The position numbers and the translations under genes are program-made. Below the pieces are notes generated by a model, which had not been told where the DNA came from, did not search any database, and saw nothing but the letters and a program-made list of their open reading frames with translations. DNA of 64,000 nt from Thalassobacillus cyri (GTDB lineage Bacteria; Bacillota; Bacilli; Bacillales; Halobacillaceae): the NCBI RefSeq assembly GCF_900107755.1, contig NZ_FNQR01000006.1, forward strand, positions 124,001 through 188,000, written 5' to 3'. Positions within the stretch are counted from its first letter, which is position 1; every line of letters starts with the position of its first letter. Below, in pieces: positions 9,448 to 18,800 of this stretch.

Positions 9448-10104
9448 GTGCTCAATAAAAAACAAATTGAATACTGCCTGCAAGTTTTTGAAGAGATGTT
9501 TCCACATGCAGAATGTGAATTGAATCATTCGAATCCATTTGACTTGTTAATTGCAGTGGTGCTATCAGCTCAGTGTACGGACGCATTGGTCAATAAAGTG
9601 ACCAAGGAACTTTTTCAAAAATATCGCACACCGGAAGATTATCTGGCAGTTCCCATTGAAGAATTAGAACAGGACATCCGCTCCATCGGTTTATATAGAA
9701 ATAAGGCTAAAAACATTCGTAAGCTGTCTCAAACACTGTTGGATAAGTTCGATGGGGAAGTACCGCGGACTAAAAAAGAGCTTGAGAGCCTGGCAGGTGT
9801 AGGGAGAAAGACAGCTAATGTCGTGGCTTCTGTAGCATTTGATGAACCTGCCATAGCTGTTGATACCCATGTTGAACGTGTCTCGAAACGATTAGCTATC
9901 TGTAGATGGAAAGACTCTGTGCTGGAAGTAGAGAAAACGCTCATGCGGAAAATTCCAAAGGAGAAATGGAGCGAAACACACCATCGTATGATTTTCTTCG
10001 GGCGTTATCATTGCAAAGCCCAACGCCCTAACTGTGAGCAATGCAAGCTGTTGGAAATTTGCCGAGAAGGACAGAAGCGTATGAAGAGAAAGAATCATGT
10101 ATAA
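9448..10104 (+). CDS. nth: Endonuclease III Nth
   Basis: This bifunctional DNA glycosylase/AP lyase removes oxidised pyrimidines. The 218-aa sequence has the helix-hairpin-helix LAGVGRKTANVVAS with the catalytic lysine near residue 120, the catalytic aspartate in AVDTHVERVS near 138, and the 4Fe-4S cluster ligands as C-x6-C-x2-C-x5-C in HCKAQRPNCEQCKLLEIC. It begins with GTG at 9448 after a GGGGAGA ribosome binding site. It shares the dnaD transcript and converges on ponA, from which it is separated by a two-way terminator. Confidence 0.96.
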   Translation: MLNKKQIEYCLQVFEEMFPHAECELNHSNPFDLLIAVVLSAQCTDALVNKVTKELFQKYRTPEDYLAVPIEELEQDIRSIGLYRNKAKNIRKLSQTLLDKFDGEVPRTKKELESLAGVGRKTANVVASVAFDEPAIAVDTHVERVSKRLAICRWKDSVLEVEKTLMRKIPKEKWSETHHRMIFFGRYHCKAQRPNCEQCKLLEICREGQKRMKRKNHV

Positions 10105-10123
10105 ATAGCTTTTACCAAATAGG

Positions 10124-10162
10124 AAAGCCAGTAGATGAGTGATACCATCTACTGGCTTTTTG
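10124..10162. terminator. Two-way terminator between nth and ponA
   Basis: AAAGCCAGTAGATG and CATCTACTGGCTTT form a perfect 14-bp stem followed by T residues, with A residues before the stem, so it can serve both the plus-strand nth and the minus-strand ponA transcripts. Confidence 0.85.
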
Positions 10163-10202
10163 TGATGTTACTTTGTTATGGCTTAAATTGGCGAATCAAT
10201 GA

Positions 10203-12938
10203 TTAGGGTAAGATGCTTCCATCATCACCGTCAGTACCACCGTCAGTACCACCGTCAGTGCCACCATCAGTACCCCCGTTAGTGCCACCATCGGTACCGC
10301 CATCAGTACCCCCGTCAGTGCCGCCACCGGTACCGCCATCAGTACCGCCGTCAGTGCCACCGTCAGTACCACCATCGGTGCCACCGTCAGTACCACCATC
10401 GGTGCCACCGTTAGTACCGCCGTCAGTGCCACCATCAGTACCGCCGTCAGTACCGCCATCGGTGCCACCGCCAGTACCATCGTCAGTACCACCACCAGTG
10501 TCTCCACCAGTGTCACCACCGGAGTCACCGCCATTTCCTTGGCCATTACCATTGTCTTTGTCTTTATCTTTGTTTTTATCTTTTTTGTCCTGATTCTCTT
10601 TAGATCCTTCTTCCGAATCTTCCTCAGAATCATCGCCACCAGGCACCGTTACCGAAGCTGATTGCGGATCACTCTTACTATCATCATTGACAGCTCTTAT
10701 ACTGAATTCATACGTTGAGCCTGGATTTATCTGGGTAACTTCTAAAGATTTTTCTTTCATGGTTGTAATTTGTCGGTTATCGGAACCGTCAACCGAGACA
10801 TAAACCTCAAATTGGACGTCATCATCTTTATGATCCCAGGACAAATCGATCACATGTTTATCTTTATTATACTCTGCTGATAATCCTGAGACCGGATCCA
10901 GCTTGTCATATTGTTCCGAAGTTTCCGTCGGCAGGTTATCAACAACAAATAGTTCCGTTACGATTTCTGAATCTGGTGTGTAATCACTAGGCAGCTTAGC
11001 TGGATTTGAACCTTTTTCCACTTCTACTTCTTTTACCGTATCCGGTTTAACAAAGTCTTGCGTTTCTTGACCTTCAGATATGGTTGTCATCAACGATTTG
11101 AACAATTGTTTAGGAATATCCTGACCTGATTCTGGAATATGCTTATCATTTCTATCTCCATACCCCGTCCATGTAGATATCGTGTAATTGGTAGTATACC
11201 CGTTGAACCAGGCATCTGGTGTCACATCGTCTCCAAAGTTGGTCGTACCTGTTTTACCAGCTACTGGCAAACCAGGAATATTTGCTTCTCGTCCTGTACC
11301 GCTGGAGTTTGTCATAACACTTTTCAGCATGTCAGTAATCATATATGCGGTGTATTTGCTCATTGCAGCCTTTGGTTCAGGTTTCAAATCAAACTCTTCC
11401 CCGTTAGGCAATTCTACTTTAGTAACTGCATAAGGCTCATTAAAGACGCCTTCATTACCAAAAGCAGCATAAGCACCGGCGAGTTCTTTTGGTGTAGCAG
11501 TTGTCTTCCCACCGCCAATGGCATCAGAAGGGTAGAATTGGTCTTTTTTGACCTCGATTCCAAGCCCTTCAGCAAATGGGACAACTTTATCTGGACCTAC
11601 TTCCTGGAACGTCTTAACTGCAGGATTGTTCAAGGACCTATAAAGGGCTTCACGCATGGAGACCCAGCCATAATATTTTTCCTTGTAGTTTTCAATTACA
11701 TCCCCGTTTTCAAATTCTACCGGTCCTTCGTCGTTATATTGGTGATAGGTGGACCACTTCATATTTTCAATCGCTGGTCCATATGCCATGATCGGTTTGA
11801 ATGTAGAACCGGCTTGTCTACCACCTTGAATCGCGAAATTATATCCGCCGTTTGATCCTTCTTTTGCACGGCTTCCCCCAATTGCACGGATTTCCCCAGT
11901 TTGGGTATCTACAACAGTGGAAGCTGTCTGCAGTTCATCATCTGGGAATGGAAGGGAGCTGTTTTCACTTAATAGTTCTTCCATTTTTTCTTGAACTTTC
12001 GGTTCTACCGTTGTATAAATCTTTAAGCCATCTTTGTAGATATCGGCACCATCAAGTTTTGCCTTGACCTCTCGCTGTACCTGATCTAAGAAAGCCTGAT
12101 ATTTGTTAGCTGTATCTTTTTTCGGGTTAAGCATATCTTCGATTTTTACTTGCTTCGCTTTCTTGGCTTCTTCTTCTGAAATCTTTCCATGGTGGACCAT
12201 CAAATCTAAAACAATGTCTCTACGTTCTTTAGCGTTTTCCGGATGTTTAATCGGATTATAGGCAGCAGGGCGCTGCGGGATCCCGGCAAGCAACGCAGCC
12301 TGCGGCAATGTCAATTCACTCAAATCGGTAATCCCATAATAGGTTTCTGCAGCTTCTGCGACACCGTATGCACCAGCATCGTAATAAATTTTATTCATAT
12401 ACATTTCCAGAATTTCTTCTTTGGAATATTTTTGTTCCAGCTTAATCGCCAGCCATTGTTCCTGTACTTTACGCTCAAGGGTTTTATCTGGGCTTAAAAA
12501 GGAACGTTTGACGACCTGCTGGGTGATTGTACTTGCACCTTGGGACCCAAAGCCGCTGGTGATATTGCTCCATACAGCAGCACCGATACGTCGGATATCG
12601 ATACCTGAATGTTCAAAAAAGCGAGCATCCTCCGTAGCTATTACTGCGTCGATCATGACATCAGGCAAATCACCGTAATTGATTTTCGTTCTATTTTCAT
12701 TCCCCAACTCTGCAAAAAGCTCTCCATTCATATCATATACTCGTGAAGGAATTGGATCGGATAATTGCGATTTATCAAGTTTAGGAGATCCTGAAACATA
12801 GTAGGCGAATAAGCTTCCTACACCAATCATCAGGAAGATTCCTAATATCAGTAGTGCCAGTAGCACCTTTTTGAAATTAATTTTTTTCGTGAATTTTTGT
12901 TTTCTTCTTGCTGTTCGAGATTGGCTATCATTTGCCAT
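10203..12938 (-). CDS. ponA: Class A penicillin-binding protein PBP1 (PonA)
   Basis: This bifunctional enzyme polymerises and crosslinks peptidoglycan outside the membrane. In order: a basic cytoplasmic tail, one membrane segment (ALLILGIFLMIGVGSLFAYY, about 29-48), a glycosyltransferase domain with ATEDARFFEHSGID, then a transpeptidase domain with the active-site SxxK in GSTFKP, SLN in RSLNNPAVK and KTGT in AGKTGTTNFG, then a fibronectin III-like domain (SGLSAEYNKDKHVIDLSWDH) and a tail of about 100 residues of Gly/Thr/Asp repeats ending GDDGSILP. The 911-aa length resembles B. subtilis PonA. It starts 18 bases after the recU stop, forming the conserved recU-ponA operon. Confidence 0.96.
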   Translation of the reverse strand: MANDSQSRTARRKQKFTKKINFKKVLLALLILGIFLMIGVGSLFAYYVSGSPKLDKSQLSDPIPSRVYDMNGELFAELGNENRTKINYGDLPDVMIDAVIATEDARFFEHSGIDIRRIGAAVWSNITSGFGSQGASTITQQVVKRSFLSPDKTLERKVQEQWLAIKLEQKYSKEEILEMYMNKIYYDAGAYGVAEAAETYYGITDLSELTLPQAALLAGIPQRPAAYNPIKHPENAKERRDIVLDLMVHHGKISEEEAKKAKQVKIEDMLNPKKDTANKYQAFLDQVQREVKAKLDGADIYKDGLKIYTTVEPKVQEKMEELLSENSSLPFPDDELQTASTVVDTQTGEIRAIGGSRAKEGSNGGYNFAIQGGRQAGSTFKPIMAYGPAIENMKWSTYHQYNDEGPVEFENGDVIENYKEKYYGWVSMREALYRSLNNPAVKTFQEVGPDKVVPFAEGLGIEVKKDQFYPSDAIGGGKTTATPKELAGAYAAFGNEGVFNEPYAVTKVELPNGEEFDLKPEPKAAMSKYTAYMITDMLKSVMTNSSGTGREANIPGLPVAGKTGTTNFGDDVTPDAWFNGYTTNYTISTWTGYGDRNDKHIPESGQDIPKQLFKSLMTTISEGQETQDFVKPDTVKEVEVEKGSNPAKLPSDYTPDSEIVTELFVVDNLPTETSEQYDKLDPVSGLSAEYNKDKHVIDLSWDHKDDDVQFEVYVSVDGSDNRQITTMKEKSLEVTQINPGSTYEFSIRAVNDDSKSDPQSASVTVPGGDDSEEDSEEGSKENQDKKDKNKDKDKDNGNGQGNGGDSGGDTGGDTGGGTDDGTGGGTDGGTDGGTDGGTDGGTNGGTDGGTDGGTDGGTDGGTDGGTDGGTGGGTDGGTDGGTDGGTNGGTDGGTDGGTDGGTDGDDGSILP
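10213..10530 (-). repeat. Tandem repeat coding for the Gly-Gly-Thr-Asp tail of PBP1
   Basis: About 320 bases consist of 12-base units (plus-strand form CCACCGTCAGTA with small variations) that encode GGTD-type units at the end of ponA. Third-position changes are frequent while the peptide is nearly constant, which suggests selection on the peptide. Such arrays can change length by slippage. The opposite strand has a long open frame (Pro-Ser-Val) that is a by-product. Confidence 0.95.
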
Positions 12939-12956
12939 AACTCATTTCCTCCATTT

Positions 12957-13544
12957 CTAGAAAAAAAGCTTATCAAGGACTTTGACGTAATCTACACGTG
13001 CCTGGTAAGTGAAAGGGATAAGTTTTCCATTCCGCTGAATATAGGAATAAGGAATAGATTTTCTCCCTCCTTTATATTGTTCGTCCCACCAATAAAAAAG
13101 TTTCACAGCTGATAAAAAAAATGTTTCCTGGTGCGGTGTGAAACGAATGATCATAAAACATATCCCTCCGTGTTCATGTACAGCTTTCATATGATCAATT
13201 TGATGTTGATGGATATTACTTAATGGGAAGGAAGTTTTATTTCTCGTTTCCTTTGCTTCAAAATCAATATAATTGCCTCGATAGATCCCATTATAATCAG
13301 TAGTAGATGCTTGTTTGAAATAGCCTTCTTTGATGACAGCTGCACTCCGTTTAGGGTAATCCACTCGAACAATTTGGACCGGGGTGGGCTTCTTATGGAT
13401 CACCGCGGTATTTGACGCTAAATAATACTCATTGGTTACATTGATGTCCTCCTCAAGGGTCATTCCCCTGTTGCTGAAGTCTGGCTTCTTCGGGGTCTTG
13501 TCTGGTTTAGAGACAGTACTCCGTTTACCATTCGGATAATTCAT
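12957..13544 (-). CDS. recU: Holliday junction resolvase RecU
   Basis: RecU cuts four-way DNA junctions in recombination and chromosome segregation. The 195-aa product carries the family core: [12 protein letters not shown], the catalytic aspartate/glutamate/lysine cluster in [20 protein letters not shown], and [19 protein letters not shown] 13544 is preferred because GGGAGG lies about eight bases upstream; the longer frame starting at 13562 would place this site inside the gene. It is the first gene of recU-ponA and is divergent from the yppC-like gene. Confidence 0.94.
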   Translation of the reverse strand: MNYPNGKRSTVSKPDKTPKKPDFSNRGMTLEEDINVTNEYYLASNTAVIHKKPTPVQIVRVDYPKRSAAVIKEGYFKQASTTDYNGIYRGNYIDFEAKETRNKTSFPLSNIHQHQIDHMKAVHEHGGICFMIIRFTPHQETFFLSAVKLFYWWDEQYKGGRKSIPYSYIQRNGKLIPFTYQARVDYVKVLDKLFF

Positions 13545-13670
13545 CTTCATACCTCCCACCATGAGAGTATCATACCAAATTTCTTTAAAAAATGAGAACT
13601 AAAATATATCGACATGGATAATTATACTGGTGTCGATGATACATAATAAATAAAAAAGAGGGTGATGAGC

Positions 13671-14612
13671 GTGTCATCAATTTTTCATGGCGAGATAATC
13701 CAGCAGGTTAAATATAAATCGATTGTCCATAACTCGGATAACATTACCCGAACGCTTGCTTATCAAAACTATTATTTAAAGAATCCAGAAATTCGCTGGG
13801 CATTGCTGGCAAGTATGGTCTCCAGAAATGCAGGATGGAATATGACAGATCTGGTCATACCTCCCATTAAAAACCTGCTGAACGATAAACAGCGCCAGCA
13901 ATTATTTTCCACCTATGAAAGGGCGAACTGGCTGATTTTTTCAGACGCTTATCCTCAGCTTCTCATTTACCAACTATCGAAGGAGCAGGGGAAGCCATTA
14001 TTCGAATGCTTAAAAGCCTTTCATGTTTCACGTTTCATGATCCAAGAATGGCTGCGTTTTTGGGAAACCGCAGATGGCGATCGGCTTATCAAAGCTCTAA
14101 TCATCAACGAACAGAATGTGATTGAAAACCCGGTAATCCAACAGCCGTACTTTCGACGTCAAATCTTTCATCATTGGCCATACTTGCTTGAGTCTTTTTT
14201 ACGGTTGAATGTAGTTATATTTCCCATGAAAAGTGGCGCATTATATGGACTTCCCGTTTATAGATTCACACATATCGATCAGCGCATCGCGATAGGAAAT
14301 ACGTTGAATGGTCTCCTTTTTAATCCCCGGCTGTTACCACAATTTCTTGATTTTATTCGTACTGTGGAACCGGTGGGAAGCAGGGAAGAGTATGAGCAGT
14401 TCTTCACTCTTCCTACTATGACTGCTCCGCCTTTGAAGCAAGTTTATCCAATAGTCCAGCATCAAGACAATATTCGTGAGGATTGGCATCGCTTAAGGGG
14501 GTTGAAGCAAAAGTGGTGGGAGGCTGGGATTCCTTCACCAAATGGCGCCCCAAAAAGGTATTATATAAAAAAGAAAGTATTGCTCAAGGTGAGTAAGTTT
14601 TTGCCTTTATAG
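13671..14612 (+). CDS. yppC: DUF2515 protein, YppC-like
   Basis: The roughly 314-aa product is cytoplasmic and rich in aromatic residues (LLASMVSRNAGWNMTDLVIP, RANWLIFSDAYPQLLIYQL). I recognise it as the DUF2515 family that includes YppC, mainly from its position divergent from recU-ponA and from remembered sequence. GTG 13671 is favoured since AAAGAGGGTGAT gives ideal spacing; ATG 13665 and GTG 13662 are alternatives. The function is unknown. A hairpin terminator follows at 14620. Confidence 0.78.
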   Translation: MSSIFHGEIIQQVKYKSIVHNSDNITRTLAYQNYYLKNPEIRWALLASMVSRNAGWNMTDLVIPPIKNLLNDKQRQQLFSTYERANWLIFSDAYPQLLIYQLSKEQGKPLFECLKAFHVSRFMIQEWLRFWETADGDRLIKALIINEQNVIENPVIQQPYFRRQIFHHWPYLLESFLRLNVVIFPMKSGALYGLPVYRFTHIDQRIAIGNTLNGLLFNPRLLPQFLDFIRTVEPVGSREEYEQFFTLPTMTAPPLKQVYPIVQHQDNIREDWHRLRGLKQKWWEAGIPSPNGAPKRYYIKKKVLLKVSKFLPL

Positions 14613-14619
14613 TAGGGGT

Positions 14620-14649
14620 GAGGCTGGTTATAAAATGCCAGCCTCGTTT
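14620..14649. terminator. Terminator after the yppC-like gene
   Basis: GAGGCTGG and CCAGCCTC form an 8-bp stem with a 10-base loop, followed by GTTT. It lies between convergent genes (yppC-like plus strand and the SspM-like gene minus strand) and may serve both. Confidence 0.65.
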
Positions 14650-14664
14650 ATCACTATTTCAATT

Positions 14665-14778
14665 TCAGGTAGCAGGATGATTTTCTCCATCTAGTTTAGG
14701 GTTGCCTGTTTGATTTCGTTTGTTTTTACTGTTTTTCTTATTTTGGGTTTCGGAACGTTTTTGTTCTTTTCTACTCAT
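14665..14778 (-). CDS. sspM: Small spore-type peptide, SspM-like
   Basis: A 37-residue, Lys/Arg/Asn/Gln-rich peptide (starting MSRKEQKRSETQ, ending PKLDGENHPAT) is encoded with an excellent ribosome binding site, AAGGAGGG, eight bases before the ATG at 14778. The ending resembles SspM of B. subtilis, a minor small acid-soluble spore protein whose gene I recall near yppE/yppG. The rest is too short for certainty, so the symbol is tentative. It is expected only in the forespore. A longer in-frame reading up to 14997 has no start signal and is rejected. Confidence 0.55.
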   Translation of the reverse strand: MSRKEQKRSETQNKKNSKNKRNQTGNPKLDGENHPAT

Positions 14779-14940
14779 TGGTGCATCCCTCCTTGTCATT
14801 ATTCTTTGTCGAAATGCAATTTTTATGATGGATACGATAGCTGTTTTTGTAAGAATAGTTCTAGTTTTGTCAGCTGTGGAGGAGGCAAGAGGAGAAGCTA
14901 GAATTCTATATAGTAACAAAGCATAAGAGGAGGTTTGTGC

Positions 14941-15225
14941 ATGGGAGTATCTACAAAAGCACAACAGCAAGGTGTATCCCGACGTCAGTTCGAACATTCT
15001 ATCATTGAAATGATGGATGACATGCAGCGTTTGGAACAGAAGATTTCCTTAAAAGCTGATGAGGTAGTATTTACAATGGCAGTCGCCCATCGAAAAGAAA
15101 TCGATCGTTTGCAAGAAGAAATCTTGACAATGCGTGCGGAAATAAAAGAGCTTAAGCGCAACCAAAAAGATCTGCACATGGAAAAGTCGTTTTCTATGGC
15201 CGGGAGGAAGACAAGGTTGATTTGA
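14941..15225 (+). CDS. Small coiled-coil protein
   Basis: A 94-aa, highly charged product begins MGVSTKAQQQGVSRRQFEH and continues as heptad-like helix (MDDMQRLEQKISLKADEVVF, IDRLQEEILTMRAEIKELKR). ATG 14941 follows AGAGGAGGT with good spacing. It has no signal peptide or membrane segment. Position upstream of yppE suggests equivalence to one of the small ypp genes of B. subtilis, but I do not recognise which. Role unknown. Confidence 0.65.
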   Translation: MGVSTKAQQQGVSRRQFEHSIIEMMDDMQRLEQKISLKADEVVFTMAVAHRKEIDRLQEEILTMRAEIKELKRNQKDLHMEKSFSMAGRKTRLI

Positions 15226-15286
15226 TTATTCTGAATGTACCGTTTTCCCCAAGCGTGATAGGCTAGAGGGGAAGGGGTGAAATAGA

Positions 15287-15658
15287 ATGACTGATCTTTA
15301 TGAATTGACGATTCAAGTCAAAGATTTGGTTGAAGAGTTACGCATCAGATATGAAGCCCAAGAAGGGCCTGCTGATCGTAATGATCATGATTTTTTTCAA
15401 AAAGTCAAAACAGAATCAGCGCCTATGTTTCAGTTGAATGATCAATGGCTTGAAACGGCAGAGGAATTTGTGAAAGACAAACGAGTCAATGTCCATCCAA
15501 ACCAGGTGAAGTCCACACATGAAAATGTGGAATTATTGATTTTGCATAGTTATTATATCGATGTAAAGAAAAAGCGTTTTAATGAGCTCAATCATTCCGT
15601 CCATTATGTGATGGATATGCTGTTAAATGATTGGAATCATATAAAAAGGGACCATTGA
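15287..15658 (+). CDS. yppE: Helical protein YppE (DUF1798)
   Basis: The 123-aa length and sequence (TDLYELTIQVKDLVEELRIR, HPNQVKSTHENVELLILHSY, KRFNELNHSVHYVMDMLLND) fit B. subtilis YppE, a small all-helical protein of known structure but unknown function. A GGGGAAGGGG ribosome binding site precedes the ATG. The stop codon is inside the start of a strong terminator hairpin at 15644-15670. Confidence 0.85.
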   Translation: MTDLYELTIQVKDLVEELRIRYEAQEGPADRNDHDFFQKVKTESAPMFQLNDQWLETAEEFVKDKRVNVHPNQVKSTHENVELLILHSYYIDVKKKRFNELNHSVHYVMDMLLNDWNHIKRDH

Positions 15659-15670
15659 TTGGTCCCTTTT
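15644..15670. terminator. Terminator of yppE
   Basis: AAAAGGGACCA and TGGTCCCTTTT form an 11-bp stem with a five-base loop; the T-rich arm and the A-rich arm make it usable from both strands, serving also the minus-strand gene ending at 15672. Confidence 0.8.
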
Positions 15671-15671
15671 G

Positions 15672-15803
15672 CTATTCCTTCATCGAAGTGCCTTCCGGAA
15701 TCTTTCTTACCTGATCCCCGGACTCAGCAAAACGTTTTGCTGTCTTTGGTTTCTCGTGTTCATGGTTTTGCCTTTTCGCTTTGAATTCTTTTCCGCGTCC
15801 CAT
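15672..15803 (-). CDS. Small basic protein of 43 residues
   Basis: A short frame reads MGRGKEFKAKRQNHEHEKPK, then TAKRFAESGDQVRKIPEGTS, then MKE. The ATG at 15803 has AAGGAGGGTGA directly upstream, one of the best ribosome binding sites in the window. The composition (Lys, Arg, His, Glu, no Cys) is like small spore-associated peptides, and it neighbours yppE and the SspM-like gene. I do not recognise the family. It ends two bases beyond the yppE terminator. Confidence 0.6.
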   Translation of the reverse strand: MGRGKEFKAKRQNHEHEKPKTAKRFAESGDQVRKIPEGTSMKE

Positions 15804-15871
15804 TCATTCACCCTCCTTAGTTGAATAGTATCTCCATTGAAATGAGAATTACTAAGGAAGAAAATGAAAGC

Positions 15872-18800
15872 TTACCTGCGTCTGATGCGGAAAAGCATCA
15901 AATAAAAAGCTGGTACAAGCAACAATGTCAGCAGGGTAGAGAATAATAATCCAGACACAATGGAAATGGCCAATGGGCGAAATAATACATCTCCTGTAAA
16001 AATTATAGGGGTAAGTGCTGCAATAGATGTCAAAGATGTCAAAATGATCGGTCTTAACCTTGCTCTTCCAGCTTGTGTTACTGCTTCCACAATCGTCTCA
16101 TAACGATTACGGTTCTGCTCGATGAATTCCACGAGAATAACGGAGTTCCTTACTGCAATCCCCGATAAAGAGACGATTCCTAATACAGCGAGGAAGCTTA
16201 GCGGCTGACCGAATACGAACAGGCCAATAAACGCTCCGGTCACCGCTAAGAATACCGAACTTGTAATCAAAAGCGGCATTGTCAAAGAATTGAATTGTAT
16301 AGCAATCGTTAAGTAAATCAAAAACAAAACAATTACGAACAGTTTTGCAACTTCAATGAAAAATTCCGTACGAGCATTCGATTCCCCGGTTTGAAATACC
16401 TGATAATCTTCAGGCGTATCTTTCTGTATTTCAGCAATTAAATCATTCGCTTCTTGTTCGAATTTTACGTCTTCGCCCTTTTTAGGGTAAGCCTCCAGGG
16501 TGAAGGTCCTTTTTCCATCAAGGTGAGGAATTGCCCCTGCCTGGGTAAATTCTTCTTCTGTAATGATTTCCTCGAGGGAGAAAACCGATGGCGGCTGTTC
16601 TCCTGATGGATTTTGATTGGCGGCAGATGATTGGGAAGTGACCTGTAAAGCTTCTAGGTTCACTCCATTTTCTTTCCCATCATCTACCATTGCAGTAATA
16701 GGCAGCCGTTCTTTACCGTTATCAAATATCCCAATCGGTATCCCGGTATTTGCGACTTGTAGAAGAGTAGTTACTTGTTCGTCAGTAATGTTGTTTTCAG
16801 CCAGTAAATCCTGATCGAGCTTATAACGGATAAACGGCTGTTCACTACCTGCGTTTAGGGTAGTCAATTCTAAGCTTTCCAACTGTGCAAAGCGAGATTG
16901 TATATCTTTTGACAATTGGATGAGCTGATCCAATGCTGGTCCTTGAATTTTCAACACGATAGGTGGGGAAGCAGGGGGACCAGACTCAATGGTTTCCATG
17001 AAAATTTCAGCGTTTTCAAATTCACTTCTCAATTCATTTTCCCATTCATCGATAAAAGCTGTTGCACTTGTTTTCTCGCGATCGATTCTTACCAGTAACT
17101 GCCCAGTATTTTCCCCGGACCTTCCCAGTCCTGAGCTAAATAGGTTAGGCAGACCGCTACCTGCATATACTGCAGTTTCTGTGATGGTTGTATTATTACC
17201 AAGCAGAAATTCTTCCATATTTTCACTTGACTCTTTTGTTTCCTCCAGGGTAGTCCCTTGGGGATATGTTACGGAAACGGTGACCTCTGGCCGGTCAGCA
17301 CTAGGGAAAAACTCAAAAGGTATTTTAATAATCAACAGTGCTAACAAGACACAGGCTAATAAACCGAGCAAACCAGTCGTCCAGGGACGTTTCGTCACTT
17401 TCGGCAGGATCCGGTCTGCATAAAGGTTTTCCAGGCGGTTGAAAAATCCTCCAAGAAGTCCAGCTTTTCTGGATGGATTGGATGAAGCTCTTTTAAAACG
17501 TGCATATTGGATTGTCGGGATAAAAGTTAATGCCATAATCGTTGAAGCGATAATTGTTAGTATCAACACCATCGGCAGCGCCCTAATAAAATCACCATTA
17601 CTTCCAGACAAGAAGGTCAAAGGAAGGAAACTGAATATGATCATCAAAGTAGAAGTGACAATAGAGAGACCGACTTCTTTCACTCCTTTAATAGTTCCTT
17701 CTAATGGAGTATCTCCCAGTTGTAAACGCCGCTGGATATTATCGTTGACTACAATTGCATCATCTACCAGGATACCGATTGCGATAATCATTCCAATAAT
17801 CGAGATCTGATTCAGGTCTACGCCAGTGTATGGTAAGGGAATCAACCCGATGATAATGGATAAAGGGACCGCTAATCCTACCAGAATAGCAGAGGAGATT
17901 GGCAAGCCGATAATCATAATGAAAAATACCGCTACAAGGGAAATGGCAAAGGATGTCAGCAGGTTAGTGAACACTTCTTCTATAATAGTATTTTGCGTGT
18001 AGAACCTGTCAGTAGTAACTTCATCAGGTAAAGCGGCAGAAAGGTCCTCAATCTTAGAGGATACCTCGTCTTGTAACGAAGACATATTTACCCCTTCTTC
18101 AGCTAAAAGAGTAATCGATAAGGCTGGTTTGCCTTCAAAGGTTATCAAGTCTTCTTCCTCTACCGTTTCTGTATCGACATTCCCCACATCACGCACGTAT
18201 ATTGGTCCATTTTCACCCTGTGCTACCTTGATGTCAGCAAAGCTATTGATATCGGTCATGTTTTCCATGACTAATTGATAAATTTTATCGTTTTGTTGAG
18301 TAGTACCAATAGCAGCAGGAGCCAACTCTTTATTTACGGACTCAATCACCTGGAAAGGGGAGACCTGGTTGTCGATCAGGCTATCATTGTCCAGTGTCAG
18401 CTTTATTTCCCTATCAGGGAGTCCTTTAATATCCACTGCTTCAATTCCATTGATATTGGTTAGTTCCTCTTTCCAACTCTCCATTGTGTTATGAAGGTTA
18501 TACAATGTCTCATAATTATCCGCTATCAAATGATAAGAAGCAGCAGCCGACATCATAAGGTCTGTTTCTATTTCCGGAGACCCCACCTCATCAGGGAAAT
18601 TCCTCGAAGCATCCGAAACAGCCTGTTGTATTTTAGAGTTAACCGTGTCGTTATCTATCCCGTCGGCAAGCGTAGCAGTAATGGTTGAAAAACCAGTAGT
18701 TGAAGCAGAGGAGATTTCTTCTATCCCATTGATGGATGAAAGTTCCGATTCTAAGGGATTGGTAATTGTTCGTTCCACCTCTTCAGGTGTGGCACCGGGA

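Noticed and set aside
10213-10530. Possible CRISPR-like array
   Set aside because: Units are contiguous 12-base coding repeats without unique spacers.
10213-10593. Open frame of Pro-Ser-Val repeats on the plus strand
   Set aside because: It is the antisense of the ponA repeat tail; the periodic DNA keeps it open and it has no ribosome binding site.
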